Below the pieces are notes generated by a model. The model ran no database searches, was not told the origin of the DNA, and worked only from the letters and a program-made list of their open reading frames with translations. From Amblyomma americanum (lineage: Eukaryota; Arthropoda; Arachnida; Ixodida; Ixodidae), in contig NC_135497.1 in assembly GCF_052857255.1 (NCBI RefSeq), positions 346,968,799 to 347,032,798 on the forward strand: DNA of 64,000 nucleotides, in the 5' to 3' direction. Both the position numbers and the translations under genes were made by a program. Positions 40,291 through 52,305 of the stretch are shown here, piece by piece (position 1 is the first letter of the stretch; every line of letters begins with the position of its first letter).

Positions 40291-41889
40291 CGTAGGTGAA
40301 TCAGAAAGTGCGTTATCATTACGTGAAGCCTATAGGCACTTGAAATCAAGTTAGTATCTGTTTACAAGCATTAGCTACTTATAGTGTATGATACGCGTCG
40401 TAATGGAAGGATAGAGCTATATTTCTGCCGCCTAATAATTCTCATCAAGGATCGATATATCGAAGTAAAGGGTCTTTTTTACACCTTGATGTCCAGGCAG
40501 TGGAAGCATAGCGAAGCAGAAGTTTGGGCTAGTCGGTGAATATTCTCGGCGAAAAACAGACCAAAATGTACAGACCACGCAAGACAAAGAAGACATCACA
40601 CGTGTTGACTCGCAACTAATGGTTTGATGAAAAGGCGATTTAATAATTGCAGAGAACGAAGTAAAACTGCGCACATGACCGCCTGAAGAGAAGGTGAACT
40701 AAGTGATAGGAAAAGAGAATCAGTACATAAATACTATTCAGAAGCAGGGGGTAGCTGGGCATCTCAGTAGCGGAAGTCTTTGCTGACAAGGCCACAGTAG
40801 GCTGACTGAGACACTGGTTAGCGTTTTTCATTATAAAAAAGGCGTCCATCATTTCATGAGTTACCTGCTCCTGATGACGGAATAGGTTGATTGGAAAGTG
40901 TGGCGTGCACTTGAATTTTCGGTCGAGTACTGTAAGACGGCCAAAGAGCCACTTCCTAGTAAATCTGCGTGCTCAGCATGCCCCCGTTAACGCACAGGAA
41001 AGTCTGCCTGATGTACACATGACCTCACGAAAACGGCACTCTGTAACGGCACTCTCTTGCGTTATTTACAGAGTGCCGTTGCCGTGCGGTAGAAAAAATT
41101 CAGCAATATGTGCGCTATGCTCTATAAATCGCTAAACTGAGCGAAAGCCAGCGCGTAGCGCCCCCTGATGCCTACAATGCTTCATACTGCTCCTTATATC
41201 AGTGTCGTGACGCCACTACTCTATTATATCCACAACGCTTCCTTCATGCAGCGCATGTACACTTGCCTATGGAAACTAGTTCGCGCCTTCTCTTTAAAGC
41301 TTTTAAAGCTTCATTTTAAAGACCTGTATGCGTTCTCAATGACGCGCTCAATAGCGTATGCGCTGTCCACACCTCTGACCTTACACCGCAGTCTGTGCAA
41401 TGCAAGCGCACCACCAAGAAAGCGCAATGGCTCGCTCACCTGTGCGCATAAAGGCCACTGTATGACAGTTTTTAAGCCGCATGCGGTCGCGTCCTTGCGA
41501 CCGTGCGCACGAGAGCGCGAGGGCGCGGGGCGGATGAAGTGTTGTACGGTCATGTTTGCTGCATGCCACCGAACGGACGACTCCAGCTTTCTGATTGGAG
41601 GCGCTCCCCACTGCCGCCCGTGTGACAGCACAAATATATCTTGCGGTACGAATACCCACATTGATTGTGTTTTACTGGAGACGTCCAGACATGTTTAGCT
41701 GTGAGGCTTTTCATAGACGTAAAACCGCGATCAGCTGTGATAGCCACGGATCTCGGCGCTTCTGACCATGACTTCCGCGAACGAAGTCACAACAAAGTTT
41801 GCAACACAGCGGGCGAACTTTGTCTGAAACAGCGCCACAGGAAAAGATTAATTTTTTCTCTATTTCTGCTTAAGAATGTGAAAAAAAAA
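40291..41889. other. No gene seen apart from a short palindrome
   Basis: GC-richer patch at 41400-41700 with no recognisable motif. Open frames are unsupported. Confidence 0.4.
41032..41080. repeat. Hairpin with 15-bp perfect arms
   Basis: aacggcactctgtaa (41032-41046) and ttacagagtgccgtt (41066-41080) are perfect inverted repeats with a 19-base loop, and the loop repeats cggcactct. May be the remnant of a small inverted-repeat element. Confidence 0.6.
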
Positions 41890-41945
41890 GCATCACACCG
41901 CGGTCGTGACTCAAATGGTTAGATCTCTAGTCGGCTGGTCTCCGC
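41890..41945 (+). mobile_element. Decayed SINE head
   Basis: accgcggtcgtgactcaaat followed by ggttagatctctagtcggct corresponds to the tRNA-like head of the SINEs at 8938 and 24508 (ccgcggtggctcag-tggttag). No body remains. Confidence 0.4.
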
Positions 41946-43950
41946 TAAAAACTGCCCATGTATGCAAATGTTCTCACTACAGCCTAAGATTTTGGAAACC
42001 TAATATTTGAAGAGGGCCACCATTGAAAGTGATGCTATACACAAACGTCAAATAACAATTTCAGAACGGCGATGTGATTTGTACCGCGAATTCTCGAAGC
42101 AAGGACATGGGACAAGAACAAGCCAGGTTAGCAGTACATATTCACTCGTTTGTAATTACAACAGAGAAATTCACATAGCTAAGATCAGATACAGGTTAAA
42201 TGATGAGTTATTCTAACTGTCATACTGCAGTCTTTTGCATATATTTGATGGCCTTTATTTGTAGTTTTTTATTAATACATGCCCATTTTAGTTGTCATCT
42301 ATAAACGTTGGTTGTCACTGTCAAGTAATCAGGCCTTCTTGCTGTCTGCCCTATTAATTGTTATTGCAAAAGACGCTTATCTATTCATTGATATAAGAAG
42401 TGTGTGTGAATTATGCATGCATTAAAAATTTTATGTCTTACTACACTGCAGTGTAATACAAATCCAAGTACATGACAAGATTATGACATACCACGCAATT
42501 TCAATTGTAAAATCAATTGTAACTGCCGCGCTTCTGCATTTCACAGAAGAGTGACCATGCAACGGTACTCATTTTTGTCATGTTTTTTCAGTTCATTAAA
42601 TAAGCCAAAATCAAAATAGCACACTGTGGAGAGAAAGGAGTGAAGCCATGTATCGCTATGCTGAAATTCACGGCTTTTTTTGCACAGTGAAGGCAGGCCA
42701 CTAGTTTTATTTTAGCAGTCATTCTTAAGCTCATATTGGAATGAAAACTGCACAAGCTGGAATGCGTCAGTGAGAAAAACCTTGGAGAGTTCTTTTGAGA
42801 GCCAGTTATTGTTGGTAGATGCAGAAACAAGCTGGCTTGTTGTCTGTACAACTCCACTCGAAGAAAATTCTAAAAGTGCCCATGTGAATGAAAATAAAGT
42901 AGTTGCTTAGCGCTTAGTAAAAGGCTATACATGCCATCTTTAGCGTAAAAAAAAGCATGTGCGAGTTGTTAAACTGGCTTGCGTATCCTGGACGGCTCCT
43001 GGTTGGGACTATGAAAGAATATTTCGTATATTCAGGGAAATTGGATAAACTTACCAAGTATAGTAATTATCTCAAGCAGAATTTGTAGAAATATATTTAC
43101 AGGGTGAAATACAAGTTCTCGCGAAACACAATGAAGTAGAAATAAGAAATGAAGTAGAAATGTGGGGCATACATGCATATGTTACTATAGCTATGCAGTG
43201 ATGTTTAAGACTTTTTTTTTTTACAAGAAAAAAAGAGGGATCGTAACAGTGATTCTGGTTCCCAAAACCGGAGATAAAAGTGAGCATTCTCTGCATAACA
43301 TGATATATATGAAATTTTAGAACGTGCTATTTGTTGCTTATTAGCAACAACTTCAGCAAAGTAAAGCGTATTACATTGCGAATTTGGTTTTCAAACTGCC
43401 AAATTACTCTTTAACTATACCTTACGTTAAAATGACGGTCGTTAAGCTAAGTGGCTTGAATATCTTTTCCTAAGCTATGCCTTATTTTCTGCTTCATACA
43501 GGGAGTTTATGTGAATTTAAACCATGCTAGAATGGCTGCATGTAATTAGGCAGACAAATGTCTTGTTTTGTGGACTCTTCTTACAAATATATGCACCAAA
43601 CTGATAATCCTCTTTAGGCCTTACATGAAACGGGTAAGGCTAGTGTACGCGAAATAGCAACTCTGAATAAATACTGCGGTCAGTGTAAGAAAATCATTGT
43701 AGCTGTATTTGGGCTTCATTCAGGACGACAGAACTGAACGTGCAATATAGCCTTATTATAGAGAAGGAGGCACTCTGTGATAAACGCTGTAACTGCTGGC
43801 CCTATAGCATACCTGGCCGGCCATTTCAGATGAGGATAAGGAACAAATGACAAACGCGCACAAAAGTCACTTGCGTAAAGTTACGTACAAGTGCACACAG
43901 AGTAAAACAGAGCACGCCAGCTGTTGCCGAACTAGAAAAAACTGCACGCC
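41946..43950. other. No gene seen
   Basis: AT-rich unique sequence. No motif, splice pair or repeat match. Confidence 0.4.
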
Positions 43951-44010
43951 AGCGCGCTCTATCAGCAGATTTGCAGCAAAGAGCGAAGGGGCGTCGGAAC
44001 AACCGGCTGG

Positions 44011-44250
44011 CGCATCTCGATAACTTTATTTTCGCGTTTCGCCGCCACGAGCGAAGCTGCGCTGCTGCCATCCCTGCCCGCCAGGGGTGCTTTCGATACA
44101 TCATGCAAGGCTTTGTTCGTCCGGGCAGTGCAGAAATGTTTGCCATCGGCACCATGCACTTTATACTTCGACAGAAATAGCACCATTTTTGTCTGCGTGG
44201 CAGCCGAAGTTTGCGCTTCACTTGGCGGTGGGTTTGTGCTCTGAATGTAT
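44011..44250. repeat. Dispersed repeat, left member of an inverted pair
   Basis: cgccacgagcgaagctgcgc, ccaggggtgctttcgataca and catgcaagg-tttgttcgtccg match the reverse complement of 46880-47030. The spacer of 2.6 kb holds the Tc1 fragments. Confidence 0.6.
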
Positions 44251-44659
44251 AAACGCTCGTGCAACGCTTTGGCAAATGCGGTCAAAATTTGGTTCGCTCT
44301 AGGGAACGCATGAAAAAAAAAGAAGCAGTAGCTTGCATGAGTGGTCATTGATAGAAATATGCGCTCAACAGCTAAGCAATTGGGCTAATAATTTAAGACC
44401 AATTTATTCAGCACAAATCGAATTTATTGCACTGGACAAAAAAAAAAGCTACACAATTTACGGTAAAAATGGGTGGCAGGAAGGAGCCAGTTAAAAAAAA
44501 TAACCTCCAAAGGTGCCGTTTTATGCAACCTCAACAGTTTCATAGCCGGTAAAGCCCCCAGCCAGGTTGACGACATGGGCCAAGCGCAGAAAAAGAGATT
44601 CGTAGAAGTCTTTCGGAGGTTGTCCCACATCTTCTTGACAGCCTCCCACCCGAAGGTGA

Positions 44660-44990
44660 TGTGGACTTGTTCTGCGGCCGATACGAGGTAGATTTCTCTC
44701 TAAAGTTCACCAAACGACCTCACTTATGTTCATGTCGGCGCCTTTTGGCGTCCACTCCAAGACCAGCACAGTACATTCTTCCAGCAAGATTTTCATGACT
44801 CGCGCATTGTGGACGGGACTATAATCGGGCTGCTGGAAGAATACATCATCGTTAAAAGGGCCGTCCAAATCATATGGGATGAGGTAGTGGTCGAGCGCGT
44901 CGCAGTAGCTGGCTTTGTTCATTCTGTCACCTTGGTAATCGATGAGAAGAGGGCTAGGCATCTTTTGCAAGACACGCTCACACCCGCATA
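44660..44990 (-). pseudogene. Tc1-like transposase C-terminus
   Basis: Minus-strand frame 44970-44707 ends with YLIPYDLDGPFNDDVFFQQP, then DYSPVHNARVMKILLEECTV, LEWTPKGADMNISEVVW. The Asp of the second catalytic position and the GADMN region before the third acidic residue are recognisable; the usual IENVW has become ISEVVW. The N-terminal half is missing. It lies head to head with the plus-strand copy that begins at 45030. Confidence 0.75.
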
Positions 44991-45029
44991 GATATCAACG
45001 AACGTTGTGGAAATACCTATTCCACGAAA

Positions 45030-46290
45030 AATGCCGCCCCGAGTTCCACTGGATGTTATGCGCGAAATTGTTCTTTTATGCGCGCAGGGTGTACCACAGT
45101 GAGGTGTGCCGCAGGAGTGGAAGGTCGATGACTGCATGCAGTGAGTCGGATAGTACAAGCTTACAGGGATGAAGGCTGCGATGTTCCACGCACAGGCCGC
45201 GAGCGGTGCACTTCGACTGAGGCTGGCCAATTGGTCGTCGCTGCAGCATTTGCGCATCTTTTTCAGAGCGCAAAAGAAATTCGAGATGCCCTCGGCCTAG
45301 ACGTCACTCCGGGTACCATTTGGAACTGTCTCCAGGAAGCCAGATTAATCGGATGGGTGGCGGAGCAGAAGCCGTATTTGACGGGAGGATATAAGGCACA
45401 GCGCCTAGCATTTGATCGCGCCCACGAGCAGTGGACTGTGGACGACTGGAGACAAGTCATCTTTACAGATGAATCAACGTTCTCTTCAAGATGGGACCAA
45501 CAGCGGCGCATTTGGCGTTAATGGGATAGCAGATATGTCCGAATAATATTGAATTGTGTGAAAGGAAGAGCACAGCGTTCTAAAGCAGGATAAGCCATGG
45601 GCCAGTAAAAGTAGAGAAATGAAACTTTTTCTTTGCTAGTCCTCTCGAAGCAGTTATTTAAGTTAGGTAAGCCGGAAAGTGTTCTTTTCTTTTTCTTGGT
45701 GGCCTGGCAACCATGGTTCTGAGTTAAATGCGTTTTTTTAATTATATATTACGCAGCCCCTGATCAACGCATTATTTCTTCGCACATGGGTACCTGCCCG
45801 ACTTCACTACGGAAGTAATCAGCAGTGGTCGTTGTCCATGAACGTCTGGGGAGCTGTCAGTGCAGAAGGCCTCTGCCCTCTTTTTAGACTACCACCAAAG
45901 ATTAACGAGCCAGCTATTGTGACTTACTCGACCACTATCTCGTCCCGTACGCGTTGGACAGGCCATTTAAAGATGGAGTATTCCTCCTGCAGGAAGACTA
46001 TAGCCCCGTCCACACTGCGCGAGTTGTGAAAGTTCTGCTTGAAGAACGGGCTGTGCAGCTGTTGCAATGGATTCCAAAAGGCGCCGATATGAGCGTCATT
46101 GAGAACAGCGGGAAACTTTGAAAAGTAATCTGTCTCGTATCAATTACAGCGCGCGTCCAGATGACCTCTGGGAGGCTGTCGAGACGGAGTGGGACCACCT
46201 CCGAGAGCCGCCTGGATACGTCGACTCTTTATATGAGTCCCTTCCTCGGCGTATGGCCGATGTAATTAACGTGAGAGGGAGCTTCAGCCG
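45030..46290 (+). pseudogene. Tc1-like transposase, frameshifted, with internal insertion
   Basis: Starts MPPRVPLDVMREIVLLCAQG (helix-turn-helix part, broken by a stop). It continues from 45141 with YRDEGCDVPRTGRERCTST, then TPGTIWNCLQEARLIGW and VIFTDESTFSSRWDQQRRIWR, whose DE is the first catalytic Asp. After 240 bp of unrelated DNA the protein resumes with MNVWGAVSAEGLCPLFRLP (45840), YCDLLDHYLVPYALDRPF, DYSPVHTARVVKVLLEERAV and PKGADMSVIEN (46080), completing a DD-E pattern. Later parts continue to about 46290 (SESRLDTSTLYMS). Multiple frameshifts; no terminal inverted repeats identified. Confidence 0.8.
45517..45756 (+). other. Intron-like insertion inside the Tc1-like transposase
   Basis: The coding sequence breaks after ATTTGGC at 45516 and resumes after acgcag at 45756. 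The 240-bp insert starts GT and ends with a T-rich stretch plus CAG. It could be a small element insertion or sequence with intron-like ends; Tc1 transposases do not normally carry introns. Confidence 0.4.
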
Positions 46291-46698
46291 TCATTAAATT
46301 TTAAGTTTGCATAAAGAGTGCCTTTGGAAGTTTTTTTTTTCCACTCCAAACTTTTACCCCTTTCTCCTTGCATGTTTGCAAAATATAGCCGATCGCGGAC
46401 GACTAAATGAGAGGCAACCTCGTTTTCTGTTTGTCATTTTTTCCTCCTGTGTCACAAAGCAAATTTGTGCCGAGGGAAGTGATCTTTTATTAGCCGACTT
46501 GCTATAATTTTGAGCCCCTATCTTTATAATGAAGACAATGAATACAACCCATGCATGCTATTATTCTTTTTCATGCGCTTCTGGAGCCAAGAAAAAGTTC
46601 ACTACACTTGACAAATCGATGGACGAGCGTTTGTACTCTATACCTCTCGCACAAGCTCGCAGAACACATCATGAGCTAGTTGGTTGTACATAACACTA

Positions 46699-46808
46699 AA
46701 ACAGCGCAAACTTCACGAAGGACGCAGAAAGGGAAGACGATCAGTTGTTAGATCAGCTCCTCTGTCTCGGCTAACCTTTCTGCGTCCTTCGTGAAGTTTG
46801 CTCTGTTT
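46699..46808. repeat. Hairpin with 34-bp arms
   Basis: cgcaaacttcacgaaggacg and following bases (46699-46732) are repeated inverted at 46775-46808 with one mismatch in 34. The loop is 42 bases. The outer flank (agctagttggttgtacataa) looks like a dispersed tick repeat end. The structure may be two inverted element ends. Confidence 0.75.
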
Positions 46809-46849
46809 TCATTGCCACAAACTCGCCGCAAAGCGAAGAGCGAACCAGG

Positions 46850-47040
46850 GCAGTCACGCAGGCTGAAAATTGTAGAATTCCTGAAAAGAAAGAAGTGCAA
46901 GCTGCCGAACGCCATCTTTCTACACGGCGCGGACAAACAAAAACCTTGCATGATGTATTGAAAGCGCCCCTGGAGAACAGGAATGGTAGCAGCGCTGCTT
47001 TGCTCGTGGCGGCATTAACGCGAGCACCAAGGTTACCCAG
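46850..47040. repeat. Dispersed repeat, right member of an inverted pair
   Basis: Reverse complement of the repeat at 44011-44250 over about 150 bp with moderate divergence. Open frames on both members are incidental. Confidence 0.6.
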
Positions 47041-48879
47041 ATCGGTCAGCCAAGTTAACCAGATCGGCAAGAATCACTTAAATCCACGTCAGAACAGTAG
47101 GATGCAAGGCATTATTCTACAATAGATTTTGTCGCTGCTTCATCAAAGAGACCAAGGTGCAAGTGTATGTCACGAAGGATGACAAGTTGGTTATCACAGA
47201 AATACTTTTCAAAAAGGAGGCCGGTTTAGAAGGAACATTTTAATGGGCCGCAACACTCTAGCAGTGTGAGAGTACATATTGTTTTTCACGATTAGGAACA
47301 TATGCTAGTCACAGAAATGGTGCATTGATTTAGTGCATGTGGCATTATCAGAACTGAAAAATTTGTCACATTTTGCTGTATGCAGCCATGCCTCGTTAAT
47401 ATCCACCTTGTAATATGACGAATTTAATTATCGACAGCTTTCCTGAGGGCGAAAGTTTTTCAAAGCATGCACGCCTTGTTAACATAGAAACTTGCTGTTT
47501 GGACAAATTACAGGGTTTAAATCCACAAAGCCAATTGGTACCCGCATATTTTTGTCATGTAATATGAACTGGAAGGCAAACATCTGAACTGTGGTAACCG
47601 GATACTATAACACAGAGCAAGGACTGTTAGACGTGCATGGCGACTAATACAGACTGAATCATATGGCTCTTGCACCCTAGAATTGCCCCATGCCCCCTGC
47701 AGCATAGCGTGCGGTTTTTGTTAAACCGTGGACTGCCAGGCATGCCGACTCAGTCCGCTTGAACTTTGACTGACAAAGTACGTCTCTTTCTGGTGTCAAA
47801 ATCATTGGCACTGAAAGGCTTGGCGACTAATTTCCTGGCGCACTTTGTTCACTGCACAAATTGAATCAAGTGGCTCGCTTACATTAAAACGTTTTTGTTA
47901 TAATATCACAGGTCTCTACTTGCAACACCAGGGTAATGTTTTTTTTTAAACAGAGCATGCGGCAAGAAAAAAAAATCTACTCAAGTTCAAAGCAGGTCGA
48001 TCAGGAGGAGAACTTAGCACAGGTGCAAAGCAGGGAATCTGCAAATACAAACCAAGCAGGAAGAAAATGGGTTCAAATGAAATGTTGTCTCAGCCTCGAC
48101 AGGTCGATGGCTGCACCGGCCTTGCTGGACTTTTAGAAATGGTTCAACGTCAGCGTTCAAGAGCCAATCACAGTGCAATAGCGTGTATCACGTTTCGAAA
48201 AATCAATAAAACCTTGTTAACGTGGTTTGGCAATATGCACAAAAATGGCCCTGTTACGGCCATACTACGAATGTGAACAGATAAGTGTCCTAAGAGACCT
48301 ATAGCTGAGCATTGTGGAAGATGCATACGAGTATCAACATTCAAGCAAACAAATTTTGGAATGCAGCAAGTTCAAGGAAGGCTAAAGAAATCTAAAAAGC
48401 ATTCTACATTTCTGACAAATAAAATCTCATTGACGCCCCACTGCCTTCATCCAGCAGGCAAATATTGTTCATTGCAAGCCGTCACAAGTAAATGAGCGTG
48501 GCAGATGCACTTGTGCATATGCATTGACTAAACATGCTTATAAAGGCTTCGAGAATGTGTCACACTAGCAGGTTCAGCTTACCATGGAAGCACTGCTTAG
48601 CAACTGTTCGACACCGTTAAAGCCGAGTTGTCGAGCAGCTCGGTGACAGCAGTGCAGTGAAAGCAACAACAAATATGGGATTAGGTACTGATTCAATGAG
48701 TACAGTTTCTATTCCGGCTGTCATGACTCACGGAGCGCTTCAATATCGCTACATTTTACCAATAGCATATAGCAAGCAGGATCAGGCGTTTCGTCAATAA
48801 CAAAACAAGACCACTTATAGCAACATTTGAGAAATATAAAAGAAAAGAACTTGTCCTGTTAAAATGTGAGTTGTTGAAG
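47041..48879. other. No gene seen
   Basis: AT-rich unique sequence. Open frames lack motifs. Confidence 0.4.
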
Positions 48880-51800
48880 AATACCAGGAAAAAATTGCTG
48901 GGGACTTCCGCCCAGCCACGCGTAATATTAGAAAAAAAATTATAGATTTTGGAAATCCAAAGGTGGCATAACCTTCAAACTCGACTATAAGAAAATTTTT
49001 ATCGAATGGAAGTGCTACGGCTACAAAGAAAGCGAAAGCGCCATTTATGAAATCAGCAATTTTTCTGTAAATGCCTCTGAAAACGCGAGTGCAACTCAAA
49101 GCAGAACTTTCCGCCCCAGTCGCGTGAAGTCGACTAGGTAGGATGGTAACAGGAAAGGCGGTTCGAAAATTGTCGACTGTTCAGTTCTCTACACAAACAT
49201 TCCTTGTCTTTGCCCAAAAAAGATGAAATATGCGCGATGATCGAAGACTGTAAGGCTGATATTCTTGTATTAACAGAAACGTAGCTAAGCAACAAAATAA
49301 CGAATAGTGAACTGCTTCATTGTAAAAATAAGTATGTCTTCCGGAGTGATCGAACAGGAACAGTTGGTGGTGGTGTCCTAATTACTACTAATGAATGCAT
49401 CGATTGTTTTGTTGTAGCTATTATTACGGATTTAGAGCTATAATGGTGCTGCCAAAATGTTAACTTTAAAAATTTAGTATTAGGCGTATGTTATCGATCC
49501 CATTTGGCTGACACATCCTTCTGCGATAACCAACACGATTCTCTAAATCAGAGTGTCACGCATTTCCCTGGAGTTAAGCTTTTACTTCTAGGTGACTTCT
49601 TTTCCAAATATCGTCTGGTCACATAAGCACCCATTTTCTAATGCATCGTCCCCTGAATCCAATATATATTTCTTTCCGTTTATTCAGACAATTTATCGCA
49701 GATCGTTTGTTCTCCTATACGTGTAACACAAAATACATCATCATTTCTCGACCTTATTCTTTCGACATTAACAGACAGCTTAGCGACTGTTTCGCACCTT
49801 CACGGGTAGAGCGATCATGATGTCCTACATTTCGGGCTAACAATGACTGAAACTGAAAAGAGCAGACGAAGAAGAAAATATGGTGATTCTAACAAAGCTG
49901 ACTACCCTGCCATCAACAGCAACTCTGTCCACTTCTAGATGTGTTCCTGACATTATATCTTGATCGGTCCATATAAGCTAACTGGAACATGTTCAAAATT
50001 TCTGATTTATTCATCCGGTACGTCCTCTTAGAACCACTTCCACTAGCAACAAAGCGCCTTGGTATAACACTCATCTATACAGGTTATCGAACAAAAAAAC
50101 GCGTTTATTTCGTTCAGCTAAACCCTCTTCAAAATTATCGCATTGGTTAGTGTACAAAAGAGCAGCCAAATCTTATGTCACGTCTTTAATATTAGCTAAG
50201 ATTTCATTTTTAAACACTACTCTTCCACAGTAACTAAAAACTAATCCAAAGCGATTTTGGAGTGCCATTTTAGGCAACACTTACAAGAGCGTCTTATCAC
50301 TACTCACCAGTCCTGGGGACTCAGTGCCGCCAGTTGTGAATGCTCCCAATTTTCTGATCATAGAGCCCATAATATTTAAGTCAACAGGCAGCAAAGCTAT
50401 AATAAATAAATTAAAACCCAAATTATGTTTCAGAGTTGAAGAGATCAATATAAATTTTTTTCCAAAATACGGCGGAATACAGTTCATTAATACTAGAGGG
50501 CATTTTTTCACATTCGTATAAATCTGACAATATACCTCATAATTGGAAATCTGGAAAAGAAATCCCCATCCACGTGTCAGGTCCAGCACATGATCCCCTC
50601 AATTGCAGGCCCATTTCTCTTCCACCTGTGCAGTGCAAATTCATGGAGCACTTTATATACACACATCTTAATTTTCTTGAAAATAACTTTTTCTCAAGTG
50701 CCCAGCATGGATTCTGTAAACATTTCTCTTGTGAAACTCAACTTGTGTCCTTCGCTAATGATTTGCATGCTTATCTAGACTCTGGTTTTTCAATTGACTG
50801 TATGTTTCTTGATTTCTCTAAAGCTTTTGACAAGGTAAACCATGCGCTACTTCTTAATAAACTAAGCGTCCTAAGCATTGACCCTGCTGTAATTTATTGG
50901 ATTCGCGTGTTCCTCACGTCCCGCGTTCAGTGTGTAACTACTAATGCAGTTAACTCGCCTTCAGCCCCAGTCCACTCCGGCGTTCCGCAAGGGTCGGTTC
51001 TGGGCCCTCTCTTATTCTTGATTTACATAGACGACTTGTCTTCTTGCACAATTTGCCTACTTGCTGATGACTACGTTTTGTACCCTAAATTTAGTGATAA
51101 TTCCGATGTTCTATTAGTTCAGAATGACCTTAATAATATTACCGAATGCTGCAGTACATGGGGCATGCCATTAAATATTAATAAATGCAAATAAATGAGG
51201 CTATCTCACACTAACTTAACAAATGCTACGTATACATTAAAACCTGTGACATTATACCGCTACCTTGGTGTAATCGTTACCCATGATCTCTCTTCGAAAT
51301 TACGCGTCAGTTCCATCATTTCTAAAGCCAGTTGTTCTCTTGGATACGCGTCAGTTCCATCATTTCTAAAGCCTGTTGTTCTCTTGGATACATTCGTCAT
51401 AATTTCACTCTCGCATCATCATGATTAAAATAATAATGTACACAACCTACACTCGTCCACAACTCGAATACGCATCATCTGCTTGGGATCCCGGTCAAGT
51501 AACTCTCATACAGTCCTTTGAGGTTGTGCAACATCGCTCAGCCCGGTTCATCATAAATAACTATCAAAGGACAGCAAGCGTTACCAATATGAAAGTATAC
51601 TTGCATCTCCCGCTCTTATCAACTTGAAGAAAGCTATCTTGCCTCTCACTTTTTGATAAAATATACCACCGTAACTCGACATTGTGCTCCTTGTGGGTTC
51701 AACCCCTATCATAAATTTCATATCGCCGCAACCACAGCCAAAAAGGTCAACATTCCACACTGGATATCGCCATTTTTTTAATTCATTCGCAGCCTCTTAT

Positions 51801-51960
51801 TCTTGTTGCGCAGATGAGGCCAGCTTTTCGGTTATTCGCTTCGGCCAGACAAATATTTACCACAACCTCGCACCACAGTCGCATATCCGGCACGTTTTTC
51901 ATCCCTACATATTACCACGCCGATCATTCCTCGAAATGCCGTCGCGGCCGGAAATATTGG
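48880..51960 (+). mobile_element. LINE with ORF1 C-terminus, endonuclease and RT (CR1/jockey-like), 5' truncated
   Basis: 48899-49135 reads GDFRPATRNIRKKIIDFGNP, a one-base shift, then ITFKLDYKKIFIEWKCY and SAIYEISNF, an ORF1 C-terminus of the same kind as in the LINE at 62767. ORF2 follows with endonuclease motifs (DILVLTET, GTVGGGVLIT, KLLLLGDF) at 49250-49610. The RT is at 50574-51194 with CRPISLPPV, FLDFSKAFDKVNHALL, HSGVPQGSVLGPLLFLIYID and LLADD. Then VTLYRYLGVIVTHDLSSKL and, after a 44-bp duplication, YTTYTRPQLEYASSAWDP (51435-51490). Several stops and shifts; inactive. Confidence 0.85.
51301..51388. repeat. 44-bp tandem duplication inside the LINE RT C-terminal region
   Basis: tacgcgtcagttccatcatt and the following bases up to ttggat occur twice in tandem with one mismatch. 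44 is not a multiple of three, and the duplication itself throws the ORF2 frame. Confidence 0.9.
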
Positions 51961-52041
51961 AGGGCAATAAAGAGAACGGCCAGCTCATGGACCAACGCCT
52001 CCTCTGTAGTAGATAAGGCGATGCAGAGACATCGCACTCAC

Positions 52042-52305
52042 CGCGAGCAGCGAAAGAAGAAGGTGCTCTCGTAGCAGCGGTCAGATGCCTGGCGGCCTTT
52101 GACGCAGCTGGCGAGGCAGATGTCGAGGCTCGCGAAACAGTTAGGGCCGCGGTTGCAGACGTGCACCGTGTCTTCAGCCGCCGACACACAGGATTGCTGG
52201 TCCGCGTTGTAGAACTCCTTCTTTGGCAGCGTGCAGTGCGTGTACAGGTGGCGGCTGCAGGACTCGGAGTCCGTCTGCGATTCACGGTTTACGGAGAAGA
52301 GGACT
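52042..52305 (-). CDS. Exon of a Kunitz-like cysteine-rich secreted protein (tick type)
   Basis: On the minus strand one open frame contains SCSRHLYTHCTLPKKEFYNA, then QQSCVSAAEDTVHVCNRGPN, CFASLDICLASCVKG and DRCYESTFFFRC, followed by a strong donor (CG|GTGAGTG) at 52041. The C...C...CNRGPN-FASL--C---CV spacing is that of tick Kunitz-like cysteine-rich proteins, usually salivary and secreted, of protease-inhibitor descent. The upstream boundary is uncertain: an in-frame TAG lies near 52312, so an acceptor is expected at about 52300. No signal peptide is in this exon. A LINE (48880-51960) lies in the presumed downstream intron. Whether the whole gene is intact cannot be told. Confidence 0.6.

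Noticed and set aside
43826..44348. 149- and 128-codon minus-strand frames
   Set aside because: They overlap the inverted dispersed repeat, and the matching stretch at 46850-47040 does not keep the same frame.
48815..49099. 94-codon hydrophobic minus-strand frame
   Set aside because: It is the antisense of the LINE ORF1 C-terminus, which has the recognisable plus-strand sequence.
51905..52285. 126-codon minus-strand frame rich in Arg/Thr/Ser
   Set aside because: It is a shifted frame over the Kunitz-like exon; the cysteine-patterned frame with a splice donor explains the sequence better.
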